Origin: Nothopassalora personata
Lineage: Eukaryota; Ascomycota; Dothideomycetes; Mycosphaerellales; Mycosphaerellaceae
DNA: 64,000 nt
Assembly: GCA_033816765.1 (NCBI GenBank)
Contig: CM066292.1
Coordinates: 3,038,001-3,102,000 of the forward strand
Reading direction: 5' to 3'
A model generated the notes under the pieces. It searched no databases, had not been told where the DNA came from, and saw only the letters and a program-made list of their open reading frames with translations. Of this stretch, positions 1-12,200 are shown piece by piece (position 1 is the stretch's first letter; each line of letters opens with the position of its first letter). The position numbers and the translations under genes were made by a program.

Positions 1-913
1 AAAGCGACGGCCAGATGACCGCGAGCGGTTCGGCATTTGCACTGAACTGACGGATGCAGGTGTAATATATCGTCTACGGTATACTGTATGCGGCGCAAGT
101 GCGTGGGCTGATACAGTAGCCCCGCACGCAAGGTTTTCCTTGTTTGCAAAAGATTTGAGATAGTGAAGAAGCAGCAGATCCGGTTGTGTAAGCGAGGTGT
201 GCTGAGCAGGCCAGTCGGCCGAGCAAGCTGAGTGATACCGCAACTTCAACACGACCACCACAAGTGAATCACCACACAGCATCAAAGTCCAGGTACGGTA
301 CTTCATCCCTTGCTCCTGACGCTAAGAGATCCGGCATCACCGGCAGCAGTGAGCCGAAGGGCGCCCGGCTAATGCCAGCATGCACGAAACCAGCGTGGCG
401 GGTCCGCGCGCGACGGCTCTATTGATTCGGGACCGACGCTCTGCTTAAGCCGGCGTTGGGATGCAAAATGGAACACCCCCCCCCACCCTGGAGTCCCCCG
501 GATTCTCAGAGTCTGATTCGCCTCTTTGACCATAATATTAATTGCAGACAACGGTGTTGTTGGGTTGGATAGTGCGCGCGTCTGTACTGTCAAGGCGTTG
601 AAACACAACCCGTCCGTTGTATTCAACAGGCCTCTTCAACCTCCGGTTGGCTACAACAAGGAATGCAGTGGATTACGATCGAGTTGAAGGTTGAGTGTAC
701 GTGGCCTTTGCAGAGGTCGCATGTTTGCGGCAACCCTTCGCGCCTTCGCTTGACCGGCTTGTGGATGCTGAAAAGCCTGATGAATGTACGATGATGCTCA
801 CCACAGTGGTGGCCAGACCCTCGCGAAGTTGCAGGTGGCGGAAGCGTGGAGCAAGGGAGGTGACTTCCAAAAGCCGAGCAAAACCAGCAACTGCCACACT
901 GATGCATGGCTTC
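1..913. other. Intergenic, no gene recognised
   Basis: No credible gene was found before the 3' end of the Gtr1 gene. Short open frames here do not resemble known proteins and lack splice support. A cytosine homopolymer run lies near 477-486. The right part is probably the 3' untranslated region of the Gtr1 gene. Confidence 0.5.
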
Positions 914-2048
914 TCAACCATCGTTCAATCGGCCATGAGAAGGATTGTCGCAGTCATCGTGCCGCCATTCATTTCCCGACGGAATCTGTTCTCGTGCGTA
1001 ACTCATCTGTTGAGGATCTTTGCCCTTCTTCTCGACGATATCGAGGTGTGCAAACTCCCGCCTGGCGAGCTGAACATTGACCCTCGCGGCGTTAAATGCA
1101 GCCTCATCGCTTGGCATGACTACTGCCAAGTTGGTGTTCTCGGTGAGTCGGGTTATGAAGAACATGAAAGCTCCAGTCTTGATCTGCATCTCCGCGAAGG
1201 ACACTTCGGAGGGCATCATCCCGGTGTGCCTCGACATAGAGTGTTTGTGGGTCTTGAGAATACTGCTGATACGCTCGAAGCGATCTTTGTAGGGGTTTGG
1301 CGCCTCGCCTGAGCGTGTGATGTGCGTGACAACCAGACAAGTCGTCCGCTCGTACAGGATCATTTCTCGGGCATCGAGCAGATCGGCCAGTTTTTGGAGC
1401 ATGTCTTCGATGACTGTGGCGTTCGGGACCAGGAAGTAGATGACCTGGGTCCAGGCACGATAGAGACTCTGGTCCCAGATCGAGCTCGGGCAGAAGTCGA
1501 CTTGCTTCCCGGCGAAGCCTTCCTCTTCGCAGACGTTCCGGACGTCTTTGGTACGTTGCTGATAGATTGCATTCTTCTGGTCCGGAGGGACAAGGTCCAT
1601 CTTGTGAATCAAGACGAAGATCTTGCTGTTTGGGCTATACTCCCGTAAAGCCCGGATGGTCGAAGCAAAACTGAGCATGTCCGATGCTGTCTCTTTCGAC
1701 GAGATATCGAAGACAAAGATGAGAACAGCCACAGACGTGAACACGTGAGATCGCTGATTAGTGAGGTATGATTCAACGAATGAATCTTGACTGCCAGAAT
1801 CAGCCCGAGTAACATGTGCGTCAATCCATGTATGCTCACCCTCCGCAGTCCCAGAGATTCAGCATCAGGTTGCCCATAAACTTGATGTTACTATGTTCCA
1901 CATCAACAGTCGCCCCGAGCCTTCGTACGTCTTTAGCGACATAATTGCTGAAGATGATGCTTCTCATGGATGATTTGCCAGCACCGCTCCTGCCCATCAG
2001 TAGGACCTTGCGCTGCCTCTGGCGCTTGCCACGTTCTAGCGAACTCAT
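914..2048 (-). CDS. GTR1: Rag-family GTPase Gtr1 (RagA/B orthologue)
   Basis: Small GTPase of the Rag heterodimer, which acts at the vacuole to signal amino-acid sufficiency to TORC1 (family knowledge). There are two exons, 2048-1840 and 1790-914, separated by a 49-nt intron (GTGAGC to GGCAG). Splicing restores the switch-II segment [13 protein letters not shown], which supports the junction strongly. The product is 361 residues. The P-loop GRSGAGKSS lies at residues 19-27, the WDCGGQD G3 motif near 70, and the G4 motif HKMD near 130. The C-terminal half corresponds to the roadblock-like dimerisation domain of Rag proteins. A TTG-initiated extension of three codons is possible in frame, but the ATG at 2048 gives the usual fungal start MSSLER. 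The C-terminal tail is charged and less conserved. Identification is secure; the exact 3' end is slightly less so. Confidence 0.95.
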
Positions 2049-3955
2049 CTTAGACAATATGCAGTATCATGTAGCAGACGAGATCGAAGATGGGCAGTGC
2101 TAAACTTTGGACATGTAGCACATTGAGGCGATTGATGAGGTGTCCGTCATCAGGACCGTGAAATACTATCAAAGCGTGGGATAAGCTGTGCGATTGGCTC
2201 GCTGGTCGGGCAGCAACACACTTTTTGCCCTTCGACCTCACTTCTTTCTTGCAACATCTTTCTCCCATCGACATCGCAACTGCCCATCACGATAGTGTCT
2301 TACACTGCTACGACAACATCGCTCTACCACTTCTTGCCGCTTGCTCCACGATGATCCAGACTTCAATTCCGCCCTTGCCGGCACGATCACGAGTGTTTCA
2401 AGTGCACTCCTTGGTCACTCATCGCCCAAGTTGGGCCGCCGCGTGCTCTAACATGAGGGGGATATGGTCATGCTCGCCATGCCACTCTATCTTCAGTGGT
2501 CCGGCGGCATGCTTGAACGAGCTCGCTTCAGCATGAGACGTCCGAAAAACACACAAGACGCAACGCTCCTCCACCGCTACCGTGTGTAATGTGATCACCT
2601 ATGAAGAAGACGCCGAAGTCTCGTTTCTGCGAATGTAGGCATTTTCCTGTTCCGTATCCCTTTTTTCTCGCAGCCTTTGAGGCTTGTCACTCATTAAGTT
2701 TCATTTACCGTAAGCACGGCCGCCGAGCAACATCCTCCCTGAACTTTCCATAAACATCTTTCCCCGAGAAAGTTGCGGCTCTCCCGACGAGTCCGCCGTG
2801 CCCTCGAAACGTGAACTGCGCTAAAGCGGAGGAGTTACTAGTCACTGCCGTAGTCCACCGCGTTCCCGTCTACCGAGACTGGGCTTTCTCGCTTAAGACT
2901 ACCGGGATGTACATCGCGAGCTAAAACTCGGCGTAGTCTTGGCTGCACGCGAGCGGGGCTACAGATGTGCTAGCGATCGACGGACTGAGGTTTGGGATCG
3001 CAGCTAGGAAGGATGCATTGTGAAGAGATCTGAAACATTGCATGAGCGGCATCTAGCTGTGTTTGTAAAAGAGGCGACCCTTTAGTTTCAACGTCACGGT
3101 TAAGCGCACTGTGGGAATCCAGGGCTGATGACCTTGCAGGTTGCTTCATTCGAGAGGCACAATTACCTGAAATGGAAGTCGCAGATCGGAATGCGATCGG
3201 AAGAGGGTAGAATATCCGGCGACCGAAGTCCTGACGAGAGGCAGAAGTGATCAGCAGCATCACCGATGATGACCGGATCTTCCAACTGGGCACAATAGCT
3301 CGTGCCTCAAACGAGGCATGGGCACGAAGGAATGCAGCGGTGTGAGTCGCGTGACCTTTGAGCGAAGGATGCAAAGCAACCACATCCAAGAAATACAACC
3401 AAGCCACCACGCATAGTGGTGTGATGAAGTGGGCATGGAAGATTGTGAAGCGACGCTGAGCTTAGCTCATCTGTATGCATCAAGAGCCATCGCCTGAATC
3501 AAGTGGCGGCGTCAACACACATGTGATGTCAAGATGTGGCTGGACAGCGGTCTTGCCAGGCCCGAACGCAGAGAGGTCTCATGTTCTCGAAGCAAGACGC
3601 CATGCCAAGATGCCCCAGCGGAGTAGCTGCAAAGCGCCTTTGACCGCTGCCACGATCTCTACGAACCGAGTTGTTCGACTGGGGTTCTTCAAGGTAGCCC
3701 GTCAGGTCATGCATGACCTCTTTCACGTCCTGGCTATACTGAGGGTTGCACCGTAGTTGGGCCCATCGTTCGGAGATCTTGAACTGTTGCCCTCAGCCTG
3801 TCTTTCGCCAAATCCGACGCTGAGTACAGCAGCATCTTCGTCGTGTTCAGCATATATTGATAAAGTCGCATGCATGTCCTCACATAAATCTTGTCAAAGG
3901 AATTGCTGCGCACTACGTCTGTGCCGGGTTGGGAAAAGTGTCCATAGCGACGCCG
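2049..3955. other. Long intergenic region upstream of GTR1
   Basis: About 1.9 kb without a gene I can support. An open frame at 2970-3410 (minus) has no recognisable domain and ordinary low-complexity composition. The first few hundred bases should contain the GTR1 promoter. The right end runs into the decayed GH43 gene. Confidence 0.45.
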
Positions 3956-4801
3956 CGGCACGTCCATGGACCACTAGGGCCTGGACTCGTAGAGTATTCA
4001 ATGTTCGCAGGGCAGCTGATGGCGGAGTATACCATGTAGTAGAGGTTGTTTCGCTTGTAGAACCATGGGCCTTTTTTATAGGCTGTGGCTTGACCGGGTC
4101 GACCAAATCAGAAGCTTACATTGTCGACGGGCACTGTTTGAATACCGCCACTGTATGACGTAGCAAAGGATAGGGTCGCCCCAGTACAAGCATGATTTTC
4201 CATCATTGTCGGTGAAGAAATGAGATCAATCCCTCCGTTTCGCAAAGGGGGCCGCCGATGGCATCTACTCAAACAGAAGGACGTTAGCCACACTCGAAGA
4301 CCACATGTCGATATCTGGGCAACTTATGCTGAGCTGGAGGGAAGGCACCGTCATGTCTGAGACAAGCCCTGCCTCTTGCCCTTCGCACTTACCTCTGCAT
4401 GGGCCTTTGATGCTGTCGCTTACGCCCCCGCCAATGGCAAAGGTTGACCAATGGCCGTCAGGTCGATTGCTGACTGGCACGTAGTAATAGAATTTACCAT
4501 TTCAAGGGACGACTTGCCCAGCCCAGGCGTCCCTGCTGGGCCTAGTAAAGGTCTGGAGGCTGGCGGGCGGAGCATGGTGTTGCCAATTGATCATTTCGGC
4601 GGAGGAGAATAGAGCCCAGTCGAGTCGTTTCGTAGAATGAACCTGCGTAGTCTTGAATGTGGCTGGTAACAAGTAGACGCGGCCATTGTAGACAAGGGGT
4701 GCCGGATCTGCGGTGCAGATTGTCTGTACAATTGGGTTGTCACCGTTGGCAACTGGGAGGTTGGGGAAGCATTGTGCCAGGTCCAGGAGAGTTGCTCCCA
4801 C
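3956..4801 (-). pseudogene. Decayed glycoside hydrolase family 43 gene
   Basis: Remains of a GH43 enzyme (arabinosidase/xylosidase type, five-bladed beta-propeller). Recognisable blocks in order on the minus strand are TADPAPLVYNGRVYL (the N-terminal catalytic-Asp blade), INWQHH, DAWAGQVV, KFYYYVPVSNRPDG, FAIGGGVSDSIKGP, DAIGGPL, and finally GPWFYKRNNLYYMVYSAI followed by IEYSTSPGPSGPW. They sit in different frames. An in-frame TGA occurs at 4502-4504, exactly where an Arg codon CGA would be expected between VV and NGK, which is a C-to-T change. At least two frameshifts follow DAIGGPL. An intron probably lies between GPCR and DAIGGPL (GTAAGT to GAGTAG). No intact reading frame can be produced, and the true 5' end is not visible. 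Confident as to family, approximate as to limits. Confidence 0.82.
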
Positions 4802-5049
4802 CTATAGCTCCCATCAGGCTAATTGGCGTGATCCAGTACGTTGGTCAAAACGTCTTAACTTTCCGCGGCCTAGATATTGAAGCCAGGTAATGTGGAAAGT
4901 CCTTCTCTCACAACGACCTAGATGGCTCATGCTCCCAATGATGACCTCATGCCTCGGCCCACGTGCATCAACAACCCATGAAGTGAATCACTCAGCGACA
5001 GCTCCAGCTACACACCTCTACCACCCACCACCTCCACCCTATCGCAAAG

Positions 5050-5614
5050 ATGTTGTTCGCCTCCCGCATCTTCAGCTGCGGCCTTCGCACGCCCCTGCTC
5101 GCCGGCGGCCTAATCTTCAGCTCAACCCTCGCGTTCTCCCCCCTCCTCCACCAACACCGCCAACCCCTCCGTCTCGACTCCTCCCCCACGAGCGCATCAC
5201 CGAAAGACTGGTCCTTCTCCCAATACCAATCTGATGCATCCGTCCCAATTGTCAAAAGCTCTGGTGGTTTGAATGCGCGTGCGGTGCGACAGTTATCTGC
5301 TGGAAGCATCATAGGTACAACCGCTCGATCTGCGAGCACAACCTCTTTCGGCTCCTAGTGACACGCTCCTCACAGGCCTCGTAGCAGGACTCGCAGTCTC
5401 GACATTCTCCAAATCTCTCGTGCTTCTCATTGGATTACTCGTAGCCGGCGTGCAGACGGCCGAGAGTTATGGGATCCACCTTGTGCCTTACAAGAGCTTG
5501 CAGAAGTATGTCAAGGGGATTGATTTGAGGAGTGCGGTGCAGGATAATGTGGCGTTTAAGGTTAGTTTTGGGATGATGTTTGCGTTGAGTGCGTTTGCGG
5601 AATTGCCGCAGTAG
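5050..5614 (+). CDS. FUN14 family mitochondrial membrane protein
   Basis: Two exons (5050-5314 and 5376-5614), joined over a 61-nt intron (GTACAA to CACAG), encode 167 residues. After splicing the sequence reads RQLSAGSIIGLVAGLAVSTFSKSL and then LIGLLVAGVQ, the glycine-rich membrane segment of the FUN14 family (FUNDC1 in animals, a mitochondrial outer-membrane mitophagy receptor; fungal roles are poorly known). The N-terminal 90 residues begin MLFASRIFSCGLRTPLLAGG and are rich in Arg, Ser and Leu, consistent with mitochondrial targeting (inference). A second hydrophobic stretch, AFKVSFGMMFALSAFAEL, closes the protein. The ATG at 5050 is the first in frame. The gene is transcribed convergently towards the Tho2 gene. 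Confidence 0.9.
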
Positions 5615-6256
5615 AAAGAGCGGGAAGTAAAAAGGAAGTAGGAATGGGAAGAACGGTGAGCGGTCAAGGGGAGAGTGACGAGCGTGACGAAAGGTTATCT
5701 GGCGCTGTGTATGGATACAGGAAGGGGATGGAGTCATGCGAACGAACGACAGATGGAAAGGGTCATGCTGACCTTGGGCGGGCTTGGGAGAGATGAATCA
5801 GCTGTTGGACAGCATGATTTCTTTGCTCGAAGAGCACACTATTTATCCTACATAATGACACGAGACGAACTCCGTCATATGTTGAGCCCCATGCTCTGCC
5901 TCGTACAATGCTAGTGCCTCGCTATGCATTCCATCGGTACACCAACACTGGGTAGGGTATTCTTCTTTCATTCTGTTATCCCACAACACCAAAGTATGCT
6001 TTCATTGAGACCTCTTCTGGTCGTACGTAATCGAACAAGCCTTCCGTATGTACTCCTACCTTCCCACTGAGTACTTGTTGTTGCAAGGGAAACCAAAGGC
6101 AGTCGCTCTGCGTCCCAGATGCAAGCTTGTCAGCCTACCGAAGTTGGGAAATCAGTCCTAGCCATTCCAGTACAGGTGCTGTCTACCCATCCAGGCACAA
6201 TCAGGCATTCGCTGGCCGGGCTCAAGCGACTGCAATTCACCAGTCGCAGACAAATA
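5615..6256. other. Convergent 3' intergenic region (FUN14 / THO2)
   Basis: About 640 bp between two convergent genes. It should hold both 3' untranslated regions. I see no RNA gene or repeat. Confidence 0.5.
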
Positions 6257-9200
6257 CTACTGGCCGCCACTGCGTCTGCGCTTTGTAGGATCGAACGCTC
6301 CTGATTCTTCGTGGCGACGCTTCCTATCTTGTGCACCACCAACATCTCTAGGACCTCTGCCACTTGCATCCCTCCTCTCATCGGGGCCACCAGGACCGCG
6401 AGGTGGGCCTCTCATTTCTTGATTAGCGCCAGACATCCTACCTCCTCGGCGACCATCATCGGTGGGGCCATCTCTACGAGCACCACGAACATCATTGCCG
6501 CGATCCCAGTCAGGCCGAGGCGGACCTCCAAACGAGCCTTGCGTGTCAACTGGGCCTCTTGGTTGGCGTTCAGGATGCCTCTGTTGGTTGTCTCTAACAG
6601 GTCCATCGCGAGACATGCCTTGATCCCGAGGACGACGATCATGGGGAGGTCCACGGCGGTCTCTGCCGTCATCTGGCCCACCAGGTGGTGGTGGAGGCGG
6701 TATTGGTGGCTGCGACATGGGTCCCGGATTATCTTTTCTAGCCTCTCTGCTGGGGTCGCGACCGTCTCGTGGACGAACAGCACGATCGTCTTCACGGTGT
6801 CTGCTTGGAGCATCGTTCTGACGAGACTGCTGGAATAGCTCTTGCCGTTGAGCATTGCCAGGGCCATCGAACGACTGACGTCGATCGAACGGCGGTCGAT
6901 TGGATGGAGGCTCCATGGATGATGCGATCGCAGGTACGTTAGACCTTGGACCAGACCCAGGTCCATTCGGCGTTGCTGCTGTGAAGCTTGGCTGTCGCGA
7001 CGAAGCGCCTCTAAAGTTCACGCCTTGGCCGTTGGGTCCCCCACCATTGGAAGTCCCTTGGAGAGTGGCATTGATGCTATTTCGCTGTCTCTCGGTCCGT
7101 CGCTGGCGCTCGTTCGCTGATGCTGGGCCGCTTGGAGGAGCAGCACTTGCGGGTGACGGTCCTGTGGGGGTGCCAGATGGTGGTCCAGCGCGACCTGGGC
7201 CACGAGGACCCGATGGCGCAGCTGCAGTAGGGGAGCTGGCGACATTGCGAGGCCCGTTTGGTGCTGCTACATTGGTGTTGATCGGTGTTGGCACCTGACC
7301 GAACGCGGCAGCTCTGCTTGGGTGCATTGCAGGTCCATTCTCGCTTGCAGTAGTACCTGGTGCGGACCCATGTGCAGAGCCGCGATCGAATTGCTGCCCT
7401 GCGCCACTGGCTTGTCGTGTAGGTGGCCGAAATGCGGCAGGCGAATCTGGTGGACGACTTGATGTAGGAGACACCGCTGGAGGATCATTGGTTCGTGTGT
7501 TGATTGGAGCTGTGAAGTTACGCCCACCTCGACTAGCGGGACCGTTTGGCTGCCTAGGTCCTGATGGGGCGTCTTGGGATGCGTTCAGCCGACCATAGTT
7601 GGACTCGGCTTGCGGAGGACCCATCTCTCGGAGCCTGCCACGCTTTGGTCCCGTTGGCGCGATATCGACCTGCTGTTCTGGCCGAACAGGAGTGTCCAGA
7701 GGTGCGCGAATTCTGCCATCATTGCGTGGAGCGCCACGGTCCTCAGGGCGGGCGTCACGTTCTCTGCGGCTGTCTAGTCCGTCTCTGCCCCTGCGGGGAC
7801 TTGGAGCGCTCGAGGATGGGTCGCCGTTGATCATTGCAAGCCGAGCTGGATTGACAGTCACTTGCCCATCTTGCTGATCTGACGCCGGCGTGCCGCTCGA
7901 TGATGGCCGAGAGGCTTGCTGATTGTCTGCTGTAGCGACAGAAGCGACGTGGTTCATTCTGTCCGGATGTACGCCTCCGTCTGAGACTTGACTGTGTGGC
8001 TGCGGCCGGTCGCGGCTTGGCTGAAGAGGTCCATCTCGACGGGAGCTCATTCTTGCATCCTCTCTGGGCAGACGCGAATCGCGATCTGAAGGACGCTCGT
8101 AGGGTCGCTCATCCCGATAGCCGCGCGAAGCTGCACCAAGTGGAGATCTACCCCGGCTTCGATGACCAGGTGACTGATCTCGTGAACCAGGTCTTACTTC
8201 AGTTGGCCGATCCAGTCTGCCGTATCCATCATCACGTCCGCCATGCCGACCACTGTTCCTAGAAGTGGGCGGTCCAGGAAGAGCTCTTGGAGGAACTGGC
8301 TCTATGCGCGATGCGACCGTTGGTGTCTGATGCGATGGATCTGGTCGTTGCGAATTGCTCGAGGACAGAGGCGGCCTTCTATCTGCGGGTGCAGGGGTCG
8401 ACGGTTTCGATTCGCCTCTTGGTGGATTCCTCGGAGCGGATTGTCCTTTCACATCTCCACGGCTTGGTTTCTGGCCCGCCTTTGCTGTTGTCGAGGCTTC
8501 ATCTTTCGTCTCAACATCAACGTCCTTGGCCTTCGTCGGCTTCTCATCTTCAATCTCGCCGTCTTCTGGTCCACCAGCAACTGATTCTTTCCTACCTGTG
8601 CCATTTGCGAGTGTGACAGGGCTGGGCTTGAACTCCGCCGCTGCTCCGTTGAGCTTGGGTGTGCCTGCAGAAGGCTGCGGTGTCTCAGGCCGAGCGGAAG
8701 TCGCACGACTGCCTGCCCTGGGACCATCCTTCGCAGGATCGTTAAGCCTGAAGGCTTGAGGCAGCACCCAATTCTTCTCGCGGCCCTTAACAAATCCGAA
8801 AAGGGTGCCGGCCGAGACCTTGATATCGTCTCGTTTGACTTCTTCTTTGGCCAAGCGTTCGAGGTGAACGAGCAAGTTCTTGCCCATGTGCTTGACCGAC
8901 GGGAACACCTGCCACACATGTCTGAGTATGATGATGCCGTTGCGAATATGCATGTACTCCTTCGATTCGAAGCATGCTTGCAATGCCAGGCTAAGGCAGG
9001 TGTGGTGGTTGTAGATGAATCGCCTGTAGGTCTCCCAATCCATGACGACCTCGGGCTCACCATGCACATCCCACTTCTTGACGAAGCCAGGGAGCTTTTT
9101 GGTCGACCCAAGAGCCTCTTGTTCATAAGTTGCCTTATCCGCATGCCATGACATCAGAAGTCTCAGCAGTTCGCACAAAAATCGACCAAAGTTCTGTGCT

Positions 9201-12200
9201 TCCCTATCAGTGCACTGAAATATAATAGACGTGATCTGCTGTTTCTTGAACAGTTGCGTCAGCATGTGCATCAGACTGAAGCCTGTCGTGCCATTGTCAT
9301 GCAAGATCTTCAACATCTGGAACGAGAAGAAGGCATCAAAGGGGGAGAGCATGGCTCTCGGCAGAAAACACTCCTGTAGTAGCGCTGAATGCTTCGCCTC
9401 GAGATCAGCCCGTTGAGCAGCATTCGTTAGATCGCTCTTAGCAAACCAATGATGCCTCTCCTTCTTGCTGATCCTGTTTCGCACGGACATGTATGCGCCC
9501 AGGTGTTGTTTGGGCTCCTGCTTCAACTTCTCGCGAACATCGATCAGAGCCTTTTTCTTTTTGTCACGTTCTTTTGCGACCATGGCAGTCACGTCAGTAC
9601 GATCACTCGCGATGGCGATGATCTCAGCATCGAGACGCTTTACCTCCTTCTGGTAGCTTTCCATCGGCATAAGAATGTCTTGGTGAGCCAAAGTCCAGAA
9701 TGTCACATAGAAAGGTATGCTGACCCGGCTCGCAAGATCTGGAAGAAGCTCAGTCAAGCTGTTAATGATTGGTTCCAGCACAGGATGCCAAGGGGAGGGC
9801 CGAGGCTGCGATGTAGCTGCCGTTGGATCTGCAGTGTTGACAGCGTCGTTGTTCACAGGTGTCGCTTCAGGCTCTGGTGTACCGGATGCATTGTCGATCT
9901 CCTCTTTTACGGCAGCAGCATCCTTCAGGGCGACGTCGCCACTCTTGTCAGAATCCTGCTTGCTCGACTCTTGCTTGGTGATCGCATTACTCGCATTCAT
10001 TCGGTGATGAAGAATGGTCCGGCAGATAGTAAGGGCGGTACCTGGCTCGATGCCAAAATCACGGACAAGAGTGGTGGCATCGGGAATAGCAGCCCCGAAT
10101 TCTTCAGCGCTCAAACTGTATCTCAGCACTTCAAGATACTGCTGGAAGCAAGCCTGTACTTTGTCGACGTTCCATCCGAGCACTTTCAATGGCATGAACC
10201 TGGAAGATGTGTGGTGGGCGTTCATCTGCTGTTCTTGTGCAATCGCAATAAGAATCTGCCCGATGAGACCAGGACTTTTAAGAGCTTTCATGAGTCTCTG
10301 AGCCGATTTCTTCTTTTCATGCCTTCTGTCGGACAGCTGAGAAAGTACCTGAACCTGCAGTGTCTCGCCACCAGCCATTGCCAGGACTTGAGCGTCGTTG
10401 ATGTCGACATCCGGTCGAATTCCAGCCATTTCTTTCAGAATCTCCTCAAACATGAGCAGATCGCTCGAGTCACCCACGCGGAACTCGGATGCCAGATATT
10501 GCATGATGGGTGAAATGTTGAGATGGTCCTGGCGAGAGTAGAGGAACGCAACGAACTCTGAAAGTGCTTTCAGCCAAGAGCTCGTGAGCATACCGTCGGC
10601 TTGAATGCGACTCTGGCCCATACCACTCATCGAATTGATGAGTGTCCACGAGAGAATGTCATAGGCCAGCGGCGAAAAGTATTTGGTGCACTCAACGAGA
10701 CTGGGAATCATGTTGCTGTAGGACTGGATCTGCGATACGACCTCCATGGTGACGATGCCTGGCGAAGCAAGTGCGACCTTGCCGAGTGCTCGAGACTGTC
10801 TCTTAGACGTGTCGTTCGAGACTCGGCGCAGGACGTCTCTGACTTCTGCCTTGTTCCTAGCGAATGCAGTGCGCACCTCCGGGCGTCTGGAGGTAGCACC
10901 GGTAAACCATTCAGCATAGACGTTGTATCTTGTCTCCGTTGGCCAGAAGCAGAGCAACTCAAAAACTTGCTGAGACAGCTGTACATTGTGTTTACCGCAG
11001 CTCAAAGCCGGCACCAGCAGACGCTTCATGAGCTTGAGCCAGCGCGAACGATTGCTCTCCGACCGGTCGTCTGTCAAGCTGTGGTGCGCCAGACGAAGCA
11101 AAGTGCCGTACAGCATGACATCCTGGCCGACGTTGGCGCCGAGGTACCCCAGTAGTGTGTCACACAGCAAGAAAACATCCTCGATAGTCTGGCATACGGG
11201 CACGTTGTCGCTCCAGTCCTGGTAGTAATGCCTATACTCGTTACCGTCTTCTTTCGAGACGTAGTCGCAATACATGTGCCTTATGATTCTTCTTGATGGA
11301 CGGTCTGTAAACACAAGAGTCCCATCGGGTCCAGCAGTGGTGTCAAAAAGTTGCTTCTTCAGGTTTTGAATCGCTGGGCGATTACCGAGTGGCTGTAAAG
11401 TTTCCGCCACCTTGCTGAGCATGTGGCGGCCGAGACGATGTAGGTATTGTGGCAAATCGTGGTCGACTTCTGCCAACCATGGGAAGCGGCCAAGGATGTG
11501 CAATGCTTCGGGCAGCGCACCGATGGCGAGGAGACCTTTCAGGAGGCGGAGTTTCTGATTTGTAGGAGCTGGAAGCTCTTCGTCCGCCTTTGATTCCGCC
11601 TTCTTGTCTTGGGCTGGAGTGGCGGCGCCACTTCTCTCCTTGTCTGTCCGTCGTTGTGGCGGGCCTTCATCGGCCAAAGCACCGGCCATCAGTAGAGCGT
11701 TCATGCCACCGCCTGGTCTCTCTTTCGCCTCCTTCTCAGCTTTCAGCTTTTCTAGGCGAGCTCTCTCCTTTGGCATATCGTCATCGGAAGGATGTAAGTG
11801 TGGGTATAGGTCGCGAAGTGAGATGAACCCAATCTTGATGAGGAGCGCTGCCATGAAGACAAGATTGTCCGGAAGTTCGTCTTCGCGGCTGCGGGCTGAT
11901 GAAGCATAGAAGCGCAGCTTGAAGCCAAGCAGCTGTGCGGCATCATAATTGCCAGGAGGTGGCAGAGTATGCGTCTCGCGCATGAACTTCCGGTCCTCGT
12001 TAAGACGCAGCCGCTTATGCGGATTTGGCTCTTTGCCTCTGCCATCCAGCTCAGGCTTGGCTTCGGACTCCAGGAGAGGCAGGATCTCGTCGTAGTTTGT
12101 GATTCTTCTCGAGCCGAGTTCGAAGAAGGCGTCCATGCCGACCTCTTTGACCCGCTGCCAAAAGAGTACATCCCTGCTTTCGGTAAGCTGCGCCATTTTG

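Noticed and set aside
695..1312. 205-codon plus-strand frame opposite GTR1
   Set aside because: Exact antisense shadow of the GTR1 second exon; no domain of its own.
2970..3410. 146-codon minus-strand frame
   Set aside because: No recognisable motif, no splice partner, composition like random sequence.
9449..10513. 354-codon plus-strand frame
   Set aside because: Lies wholly opposite the THO2 coding exon and is explained by its codon bias.
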